This document shows positions 37,441-45,623 of a DNA stretch of 64,000 nucleotides, in pieces. The stretch is from Mangrovicella endophytica (lineage in GTDB: Bacteria; Pseudomonadota; Alphaproteobacteria; Rhizobiales; Rhizobiaceae), in NCBI RefSeq assembly GCF_002893625.1, contig NZ_PKMZ01000004.1, positions 124,001-188,000 of the forward strand, written 5' to 3'. The first letter of the stretch is position 1. Every line of letters begins with the position of its first letter. The position numbers were made by a program, and so were the translations under genes. The notes beneath the pieces are model-generated. The model worked only from the letters and a program-made list of their open reading frames with translations, did no database searches and was not told the DNA's origin.

Positions 37441-37689
37441 ATGATGGCCGACAGCGCAAATCCTCAAGGAACATCGGACCGGATCATCTCCGACCCGGCC
37501 GTCTGCGGCGGCCGTCCTGTCATCCGCGGCACGCGCATGCGGGTTGCCGATATCCTCGATATGCTGGCCGATGGCGCCACACAGGAGGACATCCTCGGCG
37601 ATTTTGACTACCTCACACAGGCGGACATCCGCGCCGCGCTGGCTTATGCGGCGAAGGAAGTCGGCCACCGCGTGATCAGAGCGGCCTGA
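37441..37689 (+). CDS. DUF433 family antitoxin-like protein
   Basis: A protein of about 82 residues of the DUF433 (COG2442) family: ISDPAVCGGRPVIRGTRMRV, ADILDMLADGATQEDILGDF and the helix DIRAALAYAAKE. DUF433 is a small helix-turn-helix-like domain often paired with PIN-like proteins and predicted to act as antitoxin. I place the start at ATG 37441; a GTG at 37429 and the adjacent ATG at 37444 are alternatives. Its stop is one base before the start of the DUF5615 gene, so the two form one unit. It is on the opposite strand to glyS and glyQ. Confidence 0.82.
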   Translation: MMADSANPQGTSDRIISDPAVCGGRPVIRGTRMRVADILDMLADGATQEDILGDFDYLTQADIRAALAYAAKEVGHRVIRAA

Positions 37690-37690
37690 C

Positions 37691-38020
37691 ATGCGCTTCC
37701 TGGTGGACGCCCAGTTGCCACCGGGACTCGCGACCTTCCTGGAAGAGCAAGGCCACCGTGCGGAGCATGTGGCGCGCATCGGACGCGGTGAGGCGCCAGA
37801 CGCGGAAATTTACGCTTACGCCAGGTCGGTGCGTGCGGTCATCGTCACCAAGGATGCCGATTTCCTGTCGCTCGCGGCAGCCGACCCGCATCCGACGCCG
37901 ATCGTCTGGGTCCGGATCGGCAATGCTACGAACGCCGTCCTCCGCCGCGCCTTCTCCTGCGCGCTTGAGGAGTTAACCGCAGCGATCGAAGCCAACGAGG
38001 CGGTGATCGAGATCAGATAA
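37691..38020 (+). CDS. DUF5615 family PIN-like toxin candidate
   Basis: A 109-residue PIN-like protein of the DUF5615 (COG4634) family. The acidic residues expected of a PIN nuclease are visible: Asp6 in MRFLVDAQLPPGLATFLEEQ, Glu in GRGEAPDAEIYAYA, and Asp residues in VIVTKDADFLSLA. It also has IVWVRIGNATN, conserved in the family. With the DUF433 gene one base upstream it forms a predicted type II toxin-antitoxin pair. Activity has to my knowledge been predicted mainly from genomic context. It ends 21 bp from the convergent glyQ stop. Confidence 0.82.
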   Translation: MRFLVDAQLPPGLATFLEEQGHRAEHVARIGRGEAPDAEIYAYARSVRAVIVTKDADFLSLAAADPHPTPIVWVRIGNATNAVLRRAFSCALEELTAAIEANEAVIEIR

Positions 38021-38041
38021 CGCCGCTAAGCCTATGTCGCC

Positions 38042-38989
38042 TCACGCGGCTTTGGACAGACCCGCCCCGCCCGCCTCCGTCAGCAGGAACGCCTCGCCGC
38101 ATGCCTTGGCGAGCGTTCGCACGCGCAGGATGTAGCTCTGGCGCTCGGTGACCGAGATGACGCCGCGGGCATCCAGCAGGTTGAAGACGTGGCTCGCCTT
38201 GATCGTCTGGTCATAGGCCGGGAAGACGCAGCGGTGGAGAGAGGTTCTGTCGCCGGGTGCCCCGGCATCCAGCAGCGCCCGGCACTCGGCCTCGGCGTCC
38301 TCGAAATGCTTCAGCAGCATGGCGGTGTTGGCGAATTCGAAGTTGTGGCGGGAATATTCCTGCTCGGCCTGCAGGAAGACGTCGCCATAGGTCACCTTCT
38401 CCGCGCCTTCGCGACCGTTGAAGTTGAGGTCGTAGACGTTGTCGACATTCTGGACATACATCGCCAGACGCTCCAACCCGTAGGTCAGTTCGCCGGCGAC
38501 GGGCGCGCATTCGATGCCGCAGACCTGCTGGAAGTAGGTGAACTGCGACACTTCCATGCCGTCGCACCAGCATTCCCAGCCCAGCCCCCAGGCGCCGAGA
38601 GTCGGGCTTTCCCAGTCGTCCTCGACAAAGCGGATGTCGTGCAGCAGCGGATCGACGCCGATCGCCTTCAGCGAGCCGAGATAGAGCTCCTGCAGGTTCG
38701 ACGGGTTCGGCTTCAGGATCACCTGGTACTGATAGTAGTGCTGCAAGCGGTTGGGGTTCTCGCCGTAGCGCCCGTCCTTCGGGCGGCGCGAGGGCTGCAC
38801 ATAGGCGGCGTTCCAGCCCTTCGGACCGAGCGCCCGCAGCGTCGTCGCGGGATGGAAGGTGCCCGCGCCGACCTCCATGTCGTAGGGCTGCAGCACAACG
38901 CAGCCGTAGTCGGCCCAGTAGCGATGCAGCGTCAGGATCAGCGCCTGGAAGGAACGGCGGGGATCCATGTGGGGGGCGATGTCGGACAT
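38042..38989 (-). CDS. glyQ: Glycyl-tRNA synthetase alpha subunit
   Basis: The catalytic alpha subunit of the heterotetrameric glycyl-tRNA synthetase. The 315-residue protein has [60 protein letters not shown], the class II motif segment [20 protein letters not shown], and [20 protein letters not shown] (read [14 protein letters not shown]). The start is ATG 38989; a second ATG seven codons later (MDPRRSFQ) is possible. It is 1.7 kb upstream of glyS rather than adjacent. Confidence 0.97.
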   Translation of the reverse strand: MSDIAPHMDPRRSFQALILTLHRYWADYGCVVLQPYDMEVGAGTFHPATTLRALGPKGWNAAYVQPSRRPKDGRYGENPNRLQHYYQYQVILKPNPSNLQELYLGSLKAIGVDPLLHDIRFVEDDWESPTLGAWGLGWECWCDGMEVSQFTYFQQVCGIECAPVAGELTYGLERLAMYVQNVDNVYDLNFNGREGAEKVTYGDVFLQAEQEYSRHNFEFANTAMLLKHFEDAEAECRALLDAGAPGDRTSLHRCVFPAYDQTIKASHVFNLLDARGVISVTERQSYILRVRTLAKACGEAFLLTEAGGAGLSKAA

Positions 38990-39180
38990 GGGCGTCTCGT
39001 GTGGCCGTGGGCCGCCGTCATGCCGGCCGCCCGTTGCTCCCGCGAGTGCCACGGCGGGGCAAAGAGGGTCAAGCGGTGAGAGCATGCCGGGACATCGTCG
39101 GGATTTCGTGCCCGGCCCTGTGGCCTGACCCGCCGAGTCCGTACAGCCGTGGCATCCATCCACGCCGCACGCCACCATAA

Positions 39181-39224
39181 TGTTGACTCAGACAACACCT
39201 GGGAGGATGTTGATTCAGTCAACA
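39181..39224. promoter_or_regulatory. Two palindromic operator copies before the MarR-GNAT gene
   Basis: Two 17-bp palindromes, TGTTGACTCAGACAACA at 39181-39197 and TGTTGATTCAGTCAACA at 39208-39224, are spaced 27 bp start to start and end 21 bp before the ATG of the MarR-GNAT gene. They share 15 of 17 bases. The second has perfect 6-bp arms. A TTGACT -35-like hexamer is inside the first copy. This is a strong candidate for an autoregulatory MarR site. Confidence 0.7.
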
Positions 39225-39244
39225 GAACCGGCCGCGAGATCGCC

Positions 39245-40177
39245 ATGCCGCACGCCGCCACTTCGGACGTCGACGCCGTGCGCGCCTTCAACCGCCTCTA
39301 CACGCAGCGGCTCGGCCTCTTGAACGCCCATCTCGATGGCAGCCCGTTCACGCTGAGCGAAGCCCGCATCCTCTACGAACTCGCCCATCGCGACGCGCCG
39401 ACGGCGGCGGACGTCATGCGGGCGCTCGATCTCGACCGGGCGCAGCTCAGTCGCACCCTCAAGCGGTTCGCCGCTCGGCACTTGATCGAGACGGCGGAGC
39501 ATCCGGGCGGCGGCCGCCGTCGGTCCATCGGGCTGACCGAAGCAGGCCGACAGGCTTTCGCGGCCCTCGTCGGGAAGACGAACAACGCCGTGGGCGACCT
39601 GCTGACGGCACTGCCGCCGGACAAGCGGAGGAGCCTCGTCGCCGCGGCAAGATCGATCACGCAGATCTTCGACGAGGGAGGGACGGCGGGACTGCTTCTG
39701 CGTGAGCCGAAGCCGGGCGATCTCGGCTGGATCACGCATCGCCAAGCCGTCCTGTACGCGGAGGAGCACGGCTGGAACGCCGACTACGAAGTGCTGGTTA
39801 TACGGATCCTGGCCGACGTCACCCGGAGCTTCGATCCATCCTGCGAAGCCATATGGATCGCCGAGATCGACGGGCGTGTCGTCGGCTCGGTCTTTCTCGT
39901 GCGCAGCGACAGACCGGCAGTCGGCAAGCTTCGGCTGCTTTATGTCGAGCCGGACACCCGCGGCAAAGGCGTCGGCTCGGCGCTTGTGTCGGCCTGCATA
40001 GAGCGTGCACGCGCCATCGGCTACGAGGCACTGGAGCTTTGGACGAACAGCAACCTGACCGCGGCGAGACGGATCTACGAACGGGCCGGCTTCAGGCTGA
40101 CGCGAGAAGAGCCGCATCACTCCTTCGGCAAGGATCTGGTGGGCCAGACCTGGTTGCTCGATCTGCGACTAGGCTGA
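39245..40177 (+). CDS. Bifunctional MarR-type regulator / GNAT acetyltransferase
   Basis: A 310-residue fusion of a MarR winged-helix domain (about residues 8-145: LSEARILYELAHRDAPTAAD, ALDLDRAQLSRTLKRFAARH, GRRRSIGLTEAGRQAFAALV) and a GNAT acetyltransferase domain (about 155-310). The acetyl-CoA loop is in LLYVEPDTRGKGVGSALVSA, with the terminal LWTNSNLTAARRIYERAGFR. MarR-GNAT fusions are a known class with unclear substrates. ATG 39245 is chosen because the upstream in-frame residues run through the duplicated operator. It is divergent from glyQ. Confidence 0.9.
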   Translation: MPHAATSDVDAVRAFNRLYTQRLGLLNAHLDGSPFTLSEARILYELAHRDAPTAADVMRALDLDRAQLSRTLKRFAARHLIETAEHPGGGRRRSIGLTEAGRQAFAALVGKTNNAVGDLLTALPPDKRRSLVAAARSITQIFDEGGTAGLLLREPKPGDLGWITHRQAVLYAEEHGWNADYEVLVIRILADVTRSFDPSCEAIWIAEIDGRVVGSVFLVRSDRPAVGKLRLLYVEPDTRGKGVGSALVSACIERARAIGYEALELWTNSNLTAARRIYERAGFRLTREEPHHSFGKDLVGQTWLLDLRLG

Positions 40178-40223
40178 TGCGCCTGCTGTTCACGCGGCGA
40201 CGGAGCTTGCCATGCGGCGCTCC

Positions 40224-40679
40224 TCAGGCGCTGACAGCAGACCGCTGAAGCGCCATCCCGCCCTCCGATGCGCCGTCGCGCCCGTCATAGGCACGCTGTG
40301 CCGAGAGGACGTCGCTCATCCTGGTCTCGGCCCAGTCGATCATCGACCGCAGCGAAGCGACGAGCTCCTGCCCCAACGGCGTGATGGAATAGGTGACGCT
40401 GACAGGAACACTCGGCTCCACATGCCGCAAGACGAGACCGTCGCGCTCCAGGGAGCGCAGGGTCTGGCTCAGCATCTTCTGCGATACGCCGTCGATCCGA
40501 CGCTTTAGGCCGCTGAAGCGCATAGCGCCATCGCCGAGGATCATGAGGATGAGCACGCTCCATTTGTCGGCGATGCGATCGAGGATCTGCCGCGTCGGGC
40601 AATCAGCCGAGAAGGCGTTACCGCGCTGCGAGGCAGTTTCGCAGAGGTGACGAGGTGAGGTGAAGGTGCCGTCTTGCAT
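40224..40679 (-). CDS. HxlR family winged-helix regulator
   Basis: A 151-residue HxlR-type regulator. The family core is CPTRQILDRIADKWSVLILM, GAMRFSGLKRRIDGVSQKML, RSLERDGLVLRHVEPSVPVS and VTYSITPLGQELVASLRSMI. Cys residues near the N-terminus (one in CPTRQ) are where redox- or quinone-responsive members of the family sense. The gene is divergent, with a 53-bp gap, from a NAD(P)-binding oxidoreductase, its likely target. The gap contains a TGATCA palindrome inside TTAATAGACTTGATCACTAA. Confidence 0.92.
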   Translation of the reverse strand: MQDGTFTSPRHLCETASQRGNAFSADCPTRQILDRIADKWSVLILMILGDGAMRFSGLKRRIDGVSQKMLSQTLRSLERDGLVLRHVEPSVPVSVTYSITPLGQELVASLRSMIDWAETRMSDVLSAQRAYDGRDGASEGGMALQRSAVSA

Positions 40680-40732
40680 TCCCAGTTCCTTTAATAGACT
40701 TGATCACTAACGGAAACCGAAGGAGAATGCAC

Positions 40733-41341
40733 ATGAAGGTCGCGGTTCTCGGCGCAAGCGGTCGCGCCGGATCGGAAATCGTCAAGGAGCTGTCGTCTCG
40801 CGGACATGAGGTCATCGCCATCGCGCGCAAGCCCGACGCGATCCCGGACGCGCCCCATGTCACGAAGGTCGCGGGCGATGCCTCCGACCCGGCAGCGCTC
40901 GCCGAGCTGATCCGCGGCGTCCCCGCTGTCATCAGCGCCCTCCACTTCGACATCCCGGCCGAGACGCTGCTCGTGGCGCTTCGGCAGGCCGGTGTCAGCC
41001 GCCTGCTCGTCACCGGCGGTGCGGCCAGCCTCGAGGTCGCGCCGGGCAAGCGCCTCTACGACACGCCGGAGTTTCCGGCGGAGTGGAAGGAGATCGCCGG
41101 CGCCGGCATCACCTTCCTGGAAGCCCTGCGGAAGGAAGAGGCGATCGACTGGACCTTCTTCTCGCCGGCCGCCTTCATCTTCGAGGGCCCGCGGCTCGGC
41201 GCGTTCCGCCTCGGGGGCGACCAGCTCGTCACCGACGAGAAGGGCGAAAGCCGCATCAGCTTCGCCGACTACGCCATCGCTATGGTCGATGAGTTAGAGC
41301 AGCGCCGCCACAGCCGCGCCCGCTTCACCGCGGCGTACTGA
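40733..41341 (+). CDS. NAD(P)-binding (NmrA/atypical SDR-like) oxidoreductase
   Basis: A 202-residue atypical short-chain dehydrogenase. The dinucleotide-binding loop is MKVAVLGASGRAGSEIVKEL, followed by SRGHEVIAIARKP, VAGDASDPAALAELIRGV, and RLLVTGGAASLEVAPGKRLY. The length and absence of a classical Tyr-x3-Lys site put it with the NmrA/YwnB-like group. ATG 40733 has AGGAG 7 bp upstream. The divergent HxlR regulator suggests induction by an electrophile or quinone, which is inference. Confidence 0.9.
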   Translation: MKVAVLGASGRAGSEIVKELSSRGHEVIAIARKPDAIPDAPHVTKVAGDASDPAALAELIRGVPAVISALHFDIPAETLLVALRQAGVSRLLVTGGAASLEVAPGKRLYDTPEFPAEWKEIAGAGITFLEALRKEEAIDWTFFSPAAFIFEGPRLGAFRLGGDQLVTDEKGESRISFADYAIAMVDELEQRRHSRARFTAAY

Positions 41342-41365
41342 GGACGAGCGAAGGACGGCTCTGCC

Positions 41366-41382
41366 GGGCGGCGCGGCCGCCC
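41366..41382. terminator. Hairpin between convergent oxidoreductase and AraC-acetamidase genes
   Basis: GGGCGGC and GCCGCCC form a 7-bp GC stem with a 3-nt loop in the 134-bp convergent gap. No U-tract is seen. Confidence 0.4.
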
Positions 41383-41475
41383 CGCCTAGCAGGAGGCCGG
41401 CACGATGCGGCGCCGTTGCCGGCGCGCGTCAGCGCTTCGACATGACACGTCGGGGCTTCTGCGCCGCCGGTGACT

Positions 41476-43860
41476 TCAGCCTTGCAGCCCGGTACCGTGT
41501 GCAGGCGCGAACAGCGCCTTGCGGATCACCGCATGGACACCGAAATTGCCGTCCGCGACTTGCGTCACCGCGAAATCCACAGCCACGGACATAAGGCTCA
41601 GCGCCTCGTCCTCGGCGAGGCCGTAGGCGTCCATCAGGAAGCGGCGCGCCTGCCGGAAGGCGCTGCGCATGGCGAGATCGAGCGTCGAGCGGCTATAGAC
41701 CTCCGACTGCGCAGCGCGGCCGAGCTCCTTCAGATAGTTGGTGTAGCTGAAGCCTTGCACGACGAAAGCGTCGTGTGTTTCGATCAGCGGCGCCGTCAGT
41801 CCGGCAAGCGCACCGCTGCCGGCCTCGCTCCGTTTGTGCAGACGCACGCGGATCGTCCCCGTCAGCGAGCATTCGAGCCCGGTCCCGTTGATCTCGCCGT
41901 CGCCTTGCGAGAAATGCCCGTCGCCGAGCGACAGAAGCGCGCCGGGAACCGCTACGGGCAGAAACAGGCGCGAGCCCTCGCTGGCCCGCCAGTTGTCGAT
42001 GTTGCCGCCGAAGTAGCCGGGCGGGATGGTGTCGACGAGCTCGGATTCGCGCGGTGCGACGGCGACGAAGCCGAAATGCGGCCGTGCCGGGACCGAGACG
42101 CCCTTCAGGATGCCATCGACTGGCTGGACCGTTGCGGGATCGACGGGAATGCCGGGATAGTCGATCGTCTCGTGCCGGACGCCGAAGGGGTCGGTCTGCG
42201 GGGTCCAGACATAGGAGTAGAGAGGCCTTGCCTCGCGCGGGTCGCCGAGGTCGATCTCGTAGAGGGTGACCACCTCGCGCCGCCGCCCGCTCTCCAGCGG
42301 GTCGTGATACTGATAGCCCCACCAGGCCGAGACGTTGCTGGCAAAGGCCTTGCCGGCAAATGCGGGATTGCCGCACGGGCGCGGCGCGATATCGAGAAAC
42401 TCCACCTCGAGCACGTCGCCGGGCTCGGCGCCCTCCACATGGATCGGCCCGGTGAGGATGTGAACCCCGAACCCCTCGCCGGCACCGCGCCCGAAGATCG
42501 AGGCGTTCATCGGGCCGGCGCCGCGCCGCTCGATCCGCTTGCCGTCCTTGCTCCAGGCGAACACGGCCTCCGCGGCAGGATCGCCCCTGATCAGCCGCTC
42601 CCAGTCGTCGCAGCCGTGCTGCGTCAGCGTTTCCACGCGAACGGCTTCGCCGGGCCCGATGCGCAGCACCGGCGGCAGGCTGCGGCTGAGAAATCCCCAA
42701 TGCACGCTGGATGGCGAAATGGGCAGATGATGCATAGCCTGTGGCGGTTCGCTGGCGCGCGGCGGGATCGCGGCAGTGCGCAGCGGCGACGGCGGGTGCG
42801 GCAGGGATAGGGCACCGGCGGGCAACCCAGCCTGCCGCGCGACCGATCCGGCGGGCGTGCGTGCCGGCCGTCCGCGATTCAGGCGCACCGCGTCCTGCGC
42901 CCGCTCCTGCCGGCGCGCCTCGCGGGGCGACACACCGTACTGGGCGCTGAAAGCGCGCGAGAAATGCGCCTGGTCGCGAAAGCCCCAGCGCCAGGCGATC
43001 TCGGCGATGGCGTCGGCCGCATGCCGCGGATCGCAGAGATCGGTCCAACAGCGCTCGAGTCGCCGCCGCCGCAGATGGTCGGAAAAGGCTTCGCCGGCTT
43101 CCTCGAAGAGCCGCTGAAGATAGCGGACCGAGAGCCTCTCCTGGCGCGCGATGTCGGCAAGGGACAGGTCGGCGTCGCCGAGCCTTGCGCCGATAGCGGC
43201 GGTGACGCGGCGCATATGCGCGGTGCGCACGCTGCTCGCCGGCGCCTCGCCGCGGCGTCCCTCCGCCAGCAGTGCGCTGACGACCAGTTCCACCAGTGCA
43301 TTCTCCATGCTGGCAAGATCGGCATCGTCCACGGCCTCGATATCGGGGCCGAGCATGCGCATCACCGGCCGCGCGGCCGCCGCGGCGCGGCTGGAGCCGA
43401 GCACGGTCGGCAACGCCACCGGCGCGCGGCCGAGACGCGATAACAGGCGCTGGCCGGGAAACAGCAGCAGCAGGATATCGAAGTCGGCTCGCCAGCCGAT
43501 CGTCCAGTCTTCGGTCAGGTCGAGCACTACAAGATCGCTGTCGACGATCTCGGTACCGCGATCGCCGGTCTCGATGCGGCCGCGGCCGGAGAGTACGAGG
43601 ACCAGGGCGAGCGTCGGCACGGTGCGGCCCGCAAGCGGCGCCAGCGTCTGGGCGCCAGCGCGGATGCGCGCCAGCCGCGCTCCCGATCCGGAGCGGCGGA
43701 CCGCGACTTCGGCTGAGCCGAGGGAGGCTCCGACCGCCCGTGCAGTCAGCAGCGCACCCGCCAGCGCGTCGTTCCAGACGGCAGCGCGCGACGCCGCTGG
43801 GAAGGCGTCCAGAAGTGTGCGTGCCGCCCCCTGCTTCACTGCGCTTTGTCCCCACCTCAT
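41476..43860 (-). CDS. AraC-type regulator fused to an acetamidase/formamidase domain
   Basis: One uninterrupted frame of about 794 residues joins two proteins normally encoded separately. Residues 1-205 resemble an AraC ligand-binding domain of the FeaR type; residues 215-318 are an AraC/XylS HTH pair (DADLSLADIARQERLSVRYL, EIAWRWGFRDQAHFSRAFSA, QYGVSPREARR). A Pro/Ala-rich linker runs to about 380. Residues 383-790 are a full FmdA/AmdA amidase domain (SSVHWGFLSRSLPPVL, VETLTQHGCDDWERLI, GVHILTGPIHVEGAEPGDVL, IDYPGIPVD, GGNIDNWRASEG, GDGHFSQGDGEINGTGLECS). No signal peptide is present, so it is cytoplasmic. It is divergent from a Tat-exported paralogue of its enzyme half. ATG 43860 or GTG 43863 is the start. 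A sensor-enzyme role is inference. Confidence 0.85.
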   Translation of the reverse strand: MRWGQSAVKQGAARTLLDAFPAASRAAVWNDALAGALLTARAVGASLGSAEVAVRRSGSGARLARIRAGAQTLAPLAGRTVPTLALVLVLSGRGRIETGDRGTEIVDSDLVVLDLTEDWTIGWRADFDILLLLFPGQRLLSRLGRAPVALPTVLGSSRAAAAARPVMRMLGPDIEAVDDADLASMENALVELVVSALLAEGRRGEAPASSVRTAHMRRVTAAIGARLGDADLSLADIARQERLSVRYLQRLFEEAGEAFSDHLRRRRLERCWTDLCDPRHAADAIAEIAWRWGFRDQAHFSRAFSAQYGVSPREARRQERAQDAVRLNRGRPARTPAGSVARQAGLPAGALSLPHPPSPLRTAAIPPRASEPPQAMHHLPISPSSVHWGFLSRSLPPVLRIGPGEAVRVETLTQHGCDDWERLIRGDPAAEAVFAWSKDGKRIERRGAGPMNASIFGRGAGEGFGVHILTGPIHVEGAEPGDVLEVEFLDIAPRPCGNPAFAGKAFASNVSAWWGYQYHDPLESGRRREVVTLYEIDLGDPREARPLYSYVWTPQTDPFGVRHETIDYPGIPVDPATVQPVDGILKGVSVPARPHFGFVAVAPRESELVDTIPPGYFGGNIDNWRASEGSRLFLPVAVPGALLSLGDGHFSQGDGEINGTGLECSLTGTIRVRLHKRSEAGSGALAGLTAPLIETHDAFVVQGFSYTNYLKELGRAAQSEVYSRSTLDLAMRSAFRQARRFLMDAYGLAEDEALSLMSVAVDFAVTQVADGNFGVHAVIRKALFAPAHGTGLQG

Positions 43861-43904
43861 CACCGCCGACCGTACCGACCCGCACCGCAGTGACTTGCTT
43901 CCAG

Positions 43905-43928
43905 ACGGCCAAAATTTTGCCTGGCCGT
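43905..43928. promoter_or_regulatory. Nested palindrome in the divergent acetamidase control region
   Basis: ACGGCCA (43905-43911) and TGGCCGT (43922-43928) form a 7-bp inverted repeat, with a perfect 10-bp palindrome CAAAATTTTG (43910-43919) inside it, an AT-rich island in GC-rich DNA. It lies 45-68 bp before the start of the AraC-amidase fusion. Confidence 0.4.
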
Positions 43929-44032
43929 GTCAGCCGTTTCGGCGCCGCGGCGATCTCTCCGGCTGCAGCCGTTGCCGTGCCGACCTTAACGTATGTCATG
44001 GCGTTGCCAACGTCTTTTGCACGGTCTGTCAT

Positions 44033-44049
44033 TGCTCATCGATTGAGCA
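44033..44049. promoter_or_regulatory. Palindrome upstream of the Tat-exported acetamidase
   Basis: TGCTCA and TGAGCA form perfect 6-bp arms around TCGAT, 71 bp before the acetamidase ATG. It is a candidate operator for the divergent pair. Confidence 0.35.
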
Positions 44050-44119
44050 GACACCCTGTTGCTGGTCCACCATCCCGTCCGTAGCCTCTTGCGGCGATAT
44101 GCCAGCAAGGAGCCGCCGC

Positions 44120-45568
44120 ATGTGCCAGGGCAACGACGTCAACTGTCCCGAATTCCGCCTCCACTACCGCATGTTCAAGGAAGAACTGAACGTCGAGCGG
44201 CGCAGCTTCCTGAAGTCGAGCTTCGCCGCCGGCGGCGGTGCCGCCGCATTGGCAGCCGGCGGCCTGTCGCTGGTCACGCCCGCGCTGGCACAGGCCTCTG
44301 CCGCCAAGCGGCCCGGCGCGCCGGCCTATCACTACCTGCCGGCCAATGCCGACACGGTGCATTGGGGCTATTTCTCAAAGAAGCTGAAGCCGCAGGTGGA
44401 GATCGATCCCGGCGACATCGTCACCATCGAGACGCTGACCCATCATGCCGGCGACGACCTCGAGCGCATGGTGACGGGCGATGAGGGCGCCGAGAGCGTC
44501 TTCCTGTGGACCAAGGACAAGAAGGGCGTCGACAGGCGCGGCGCCGGCCCGACCGATCCGAAGGTCTACAAGAAGGGCTCGGGCGAAGGCATGGGCGTGC
44601 ACATCATGACGGGCCCTGTCTACGTGCGCGGCGCCGAACCCGGCGACATTCTGGAGGTGCGCATCCTCGACTGCGCACCCCGGCCGAGCGCCAATCCCGA
44701 GTTCAAGGGCAAGTCTTTCGGCTCCAACGCCGCGGCGAACTGGGGCTTCCACTACAACGACATGCTGGACGGCGCGAAGCGCGAGGTCGTCACCATCTAC
44801 GAGGTCGACGCAACCGGCGGGCGCAGCTGGGCGCAGGCCGTCTATAATTTCAAATGGGTGCCGCAGGTCGATCCGTTCGGCGTCATGCACGAGACGATCG
44901 ACTATCCCGGTGTTCCCGTCGATCACTCCAAGACGCAGCGCAACTACGATGCGCTGAAGGGCGTAAGGCTGCCGATCCGCCCGCATTTCGGCACGCTCGG
45001 TCTTGCGCCGGCAGAGGCGGACTATGTCGACACGGTCCCGCCGAGCTACACGGGCGGCAACATAGACAACTGGCGTATCGGCAAGGGCGCGGTGATGTAC
45101 TACCCCGTTTCGGTGGAAGGCGCGCTTCTCTCCGTCGGCGATCCGCATGCTTCGCAGGGTGACAGCGAGCTCTGCGGCACGGCGATCGAGTGCTCGCTGA
45201 CCGGCACATTCCAGCTGGTTCTGCACAAGAAGGCCGATCTGGCCGGCACGCCGCTGGAAGAACTCAACTATCCGATGCTGGAAACCAAGGACGAATGGCT
45301 CGTCCACGGCTTCTCCGTGTCGAACTACCTTGCCGAGCTCGGCGCCGACGCACAGTCGGAGATCTACAAGAAGTCGTCGGTGGATTCGGCGCTGCGCGAC
45401 GCCTTCCGCAAGATGCGCCACTTCCTGATGACGACCAAGGGGCTGACCGAGGACGAGGCGATCTCGCTGATGTCGATCGGCGTCGACTTCGGCGTCACGC
45501 AGGTGGTCGACGGCAACTGGGGCTGCCATGCGATCGTGAAGAAGGACATCTTCGCCGCACGGGTCTGA
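44120..45568 (+). CDS. Tat-exported acetamidase/formamidase family protein
   Basis: A 482-residue FmdA/AmdA-family amidase, which hydrolyses short-chain amides such as formamide or acetamide to ammonia and acid. The N-terminus carries a twin-arginine signal (NVERRSFLKSSFAAGGGAAA, Arg27-Arg28; cleavage near ALA-QA at about residue 57), so it would work in the periplasm, unlike most family members. The domain keeps VHWGYFSKKLKPQVEIDPGD, GVHIMTGPVYVRGAEPGDIL, IDYPGVPVD and GDPHASQGDSELCGTAIECS. ATG 44120 follows an AAGGAG site. It is collinear with the enzyme half of the divergent AraC fusion. Amide substrate and periplasmic role are inferred. Confidence 0.92.
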   Translation: MCQGNDVNCPEFRLHYRMFKEELNVERRSFLKSSFAAGGGAAALAAGGLSLVTPALAQASAAKRPGAPAYHYLPANADTVHWGYFSKKLKPQVEIDPGDIVTIETLTHHAGDDLERMVTGDEGAESVFLWTKDKKGVDRRGAGPTDPKVYKKGSGEGMGVHIMTGPVYVRGAEPGDILEVRILDCAPRPSANPEFKGKSFGSNAAANWGFHYNDMLDGAKREVVTIYEVDATGGRSWAQAVYNFKWVPQVDPFGVMHETIDYPGVPVDHSKTQRNYDALKGVRLPIRPHFGTLGLAPAEADYVDTVPPSYTGGNIDNWRIGKGAVMYYPVSVEGALLSVGDPHASQGDSELCGTAIECSLTGTFQLVLHKKADLAGTPLEELNYPMLETKDEWLVHGFSVSNYLAELGADAQSEIYKKSSVDSALRDAFRKMRHFLMTTKGLTEDEAISLMSIGVDFGVTQVVDGNWGCHAIVKKDIFAARV

Positions 45569-45572
45569 GACG

Positions 45573-45608
45573 AGCGATCCGGGCGGCGTTCGCACCGCCC
45601 GGATCGCT
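45573..45608. terminator. Strong hairpin between convergent acetamidase and mannitol dehydrogenase genes
   Basis: A perfect 14-bp stem (AGCGATCCGGGCGG / CCGCCCGGATCGCT) with an 8-nt loop almost fills the 55-bp convergent gap. It is symmetrical enough to serve both strands, but lacks U-tracts. Confidence 0.6.
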
Positions 45609-45623
45609 GGAGGTCATGGCGCT

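Noticed and set aside
41476-43863. Two separate genes (regulator and amidase) instead of a fusion
   Set aside because: No stop codon separates the two domains and I see no convincing ribosome-binding site before the internal Met at about residue 377, so I annotate one gene; the alternative is given in the findings.
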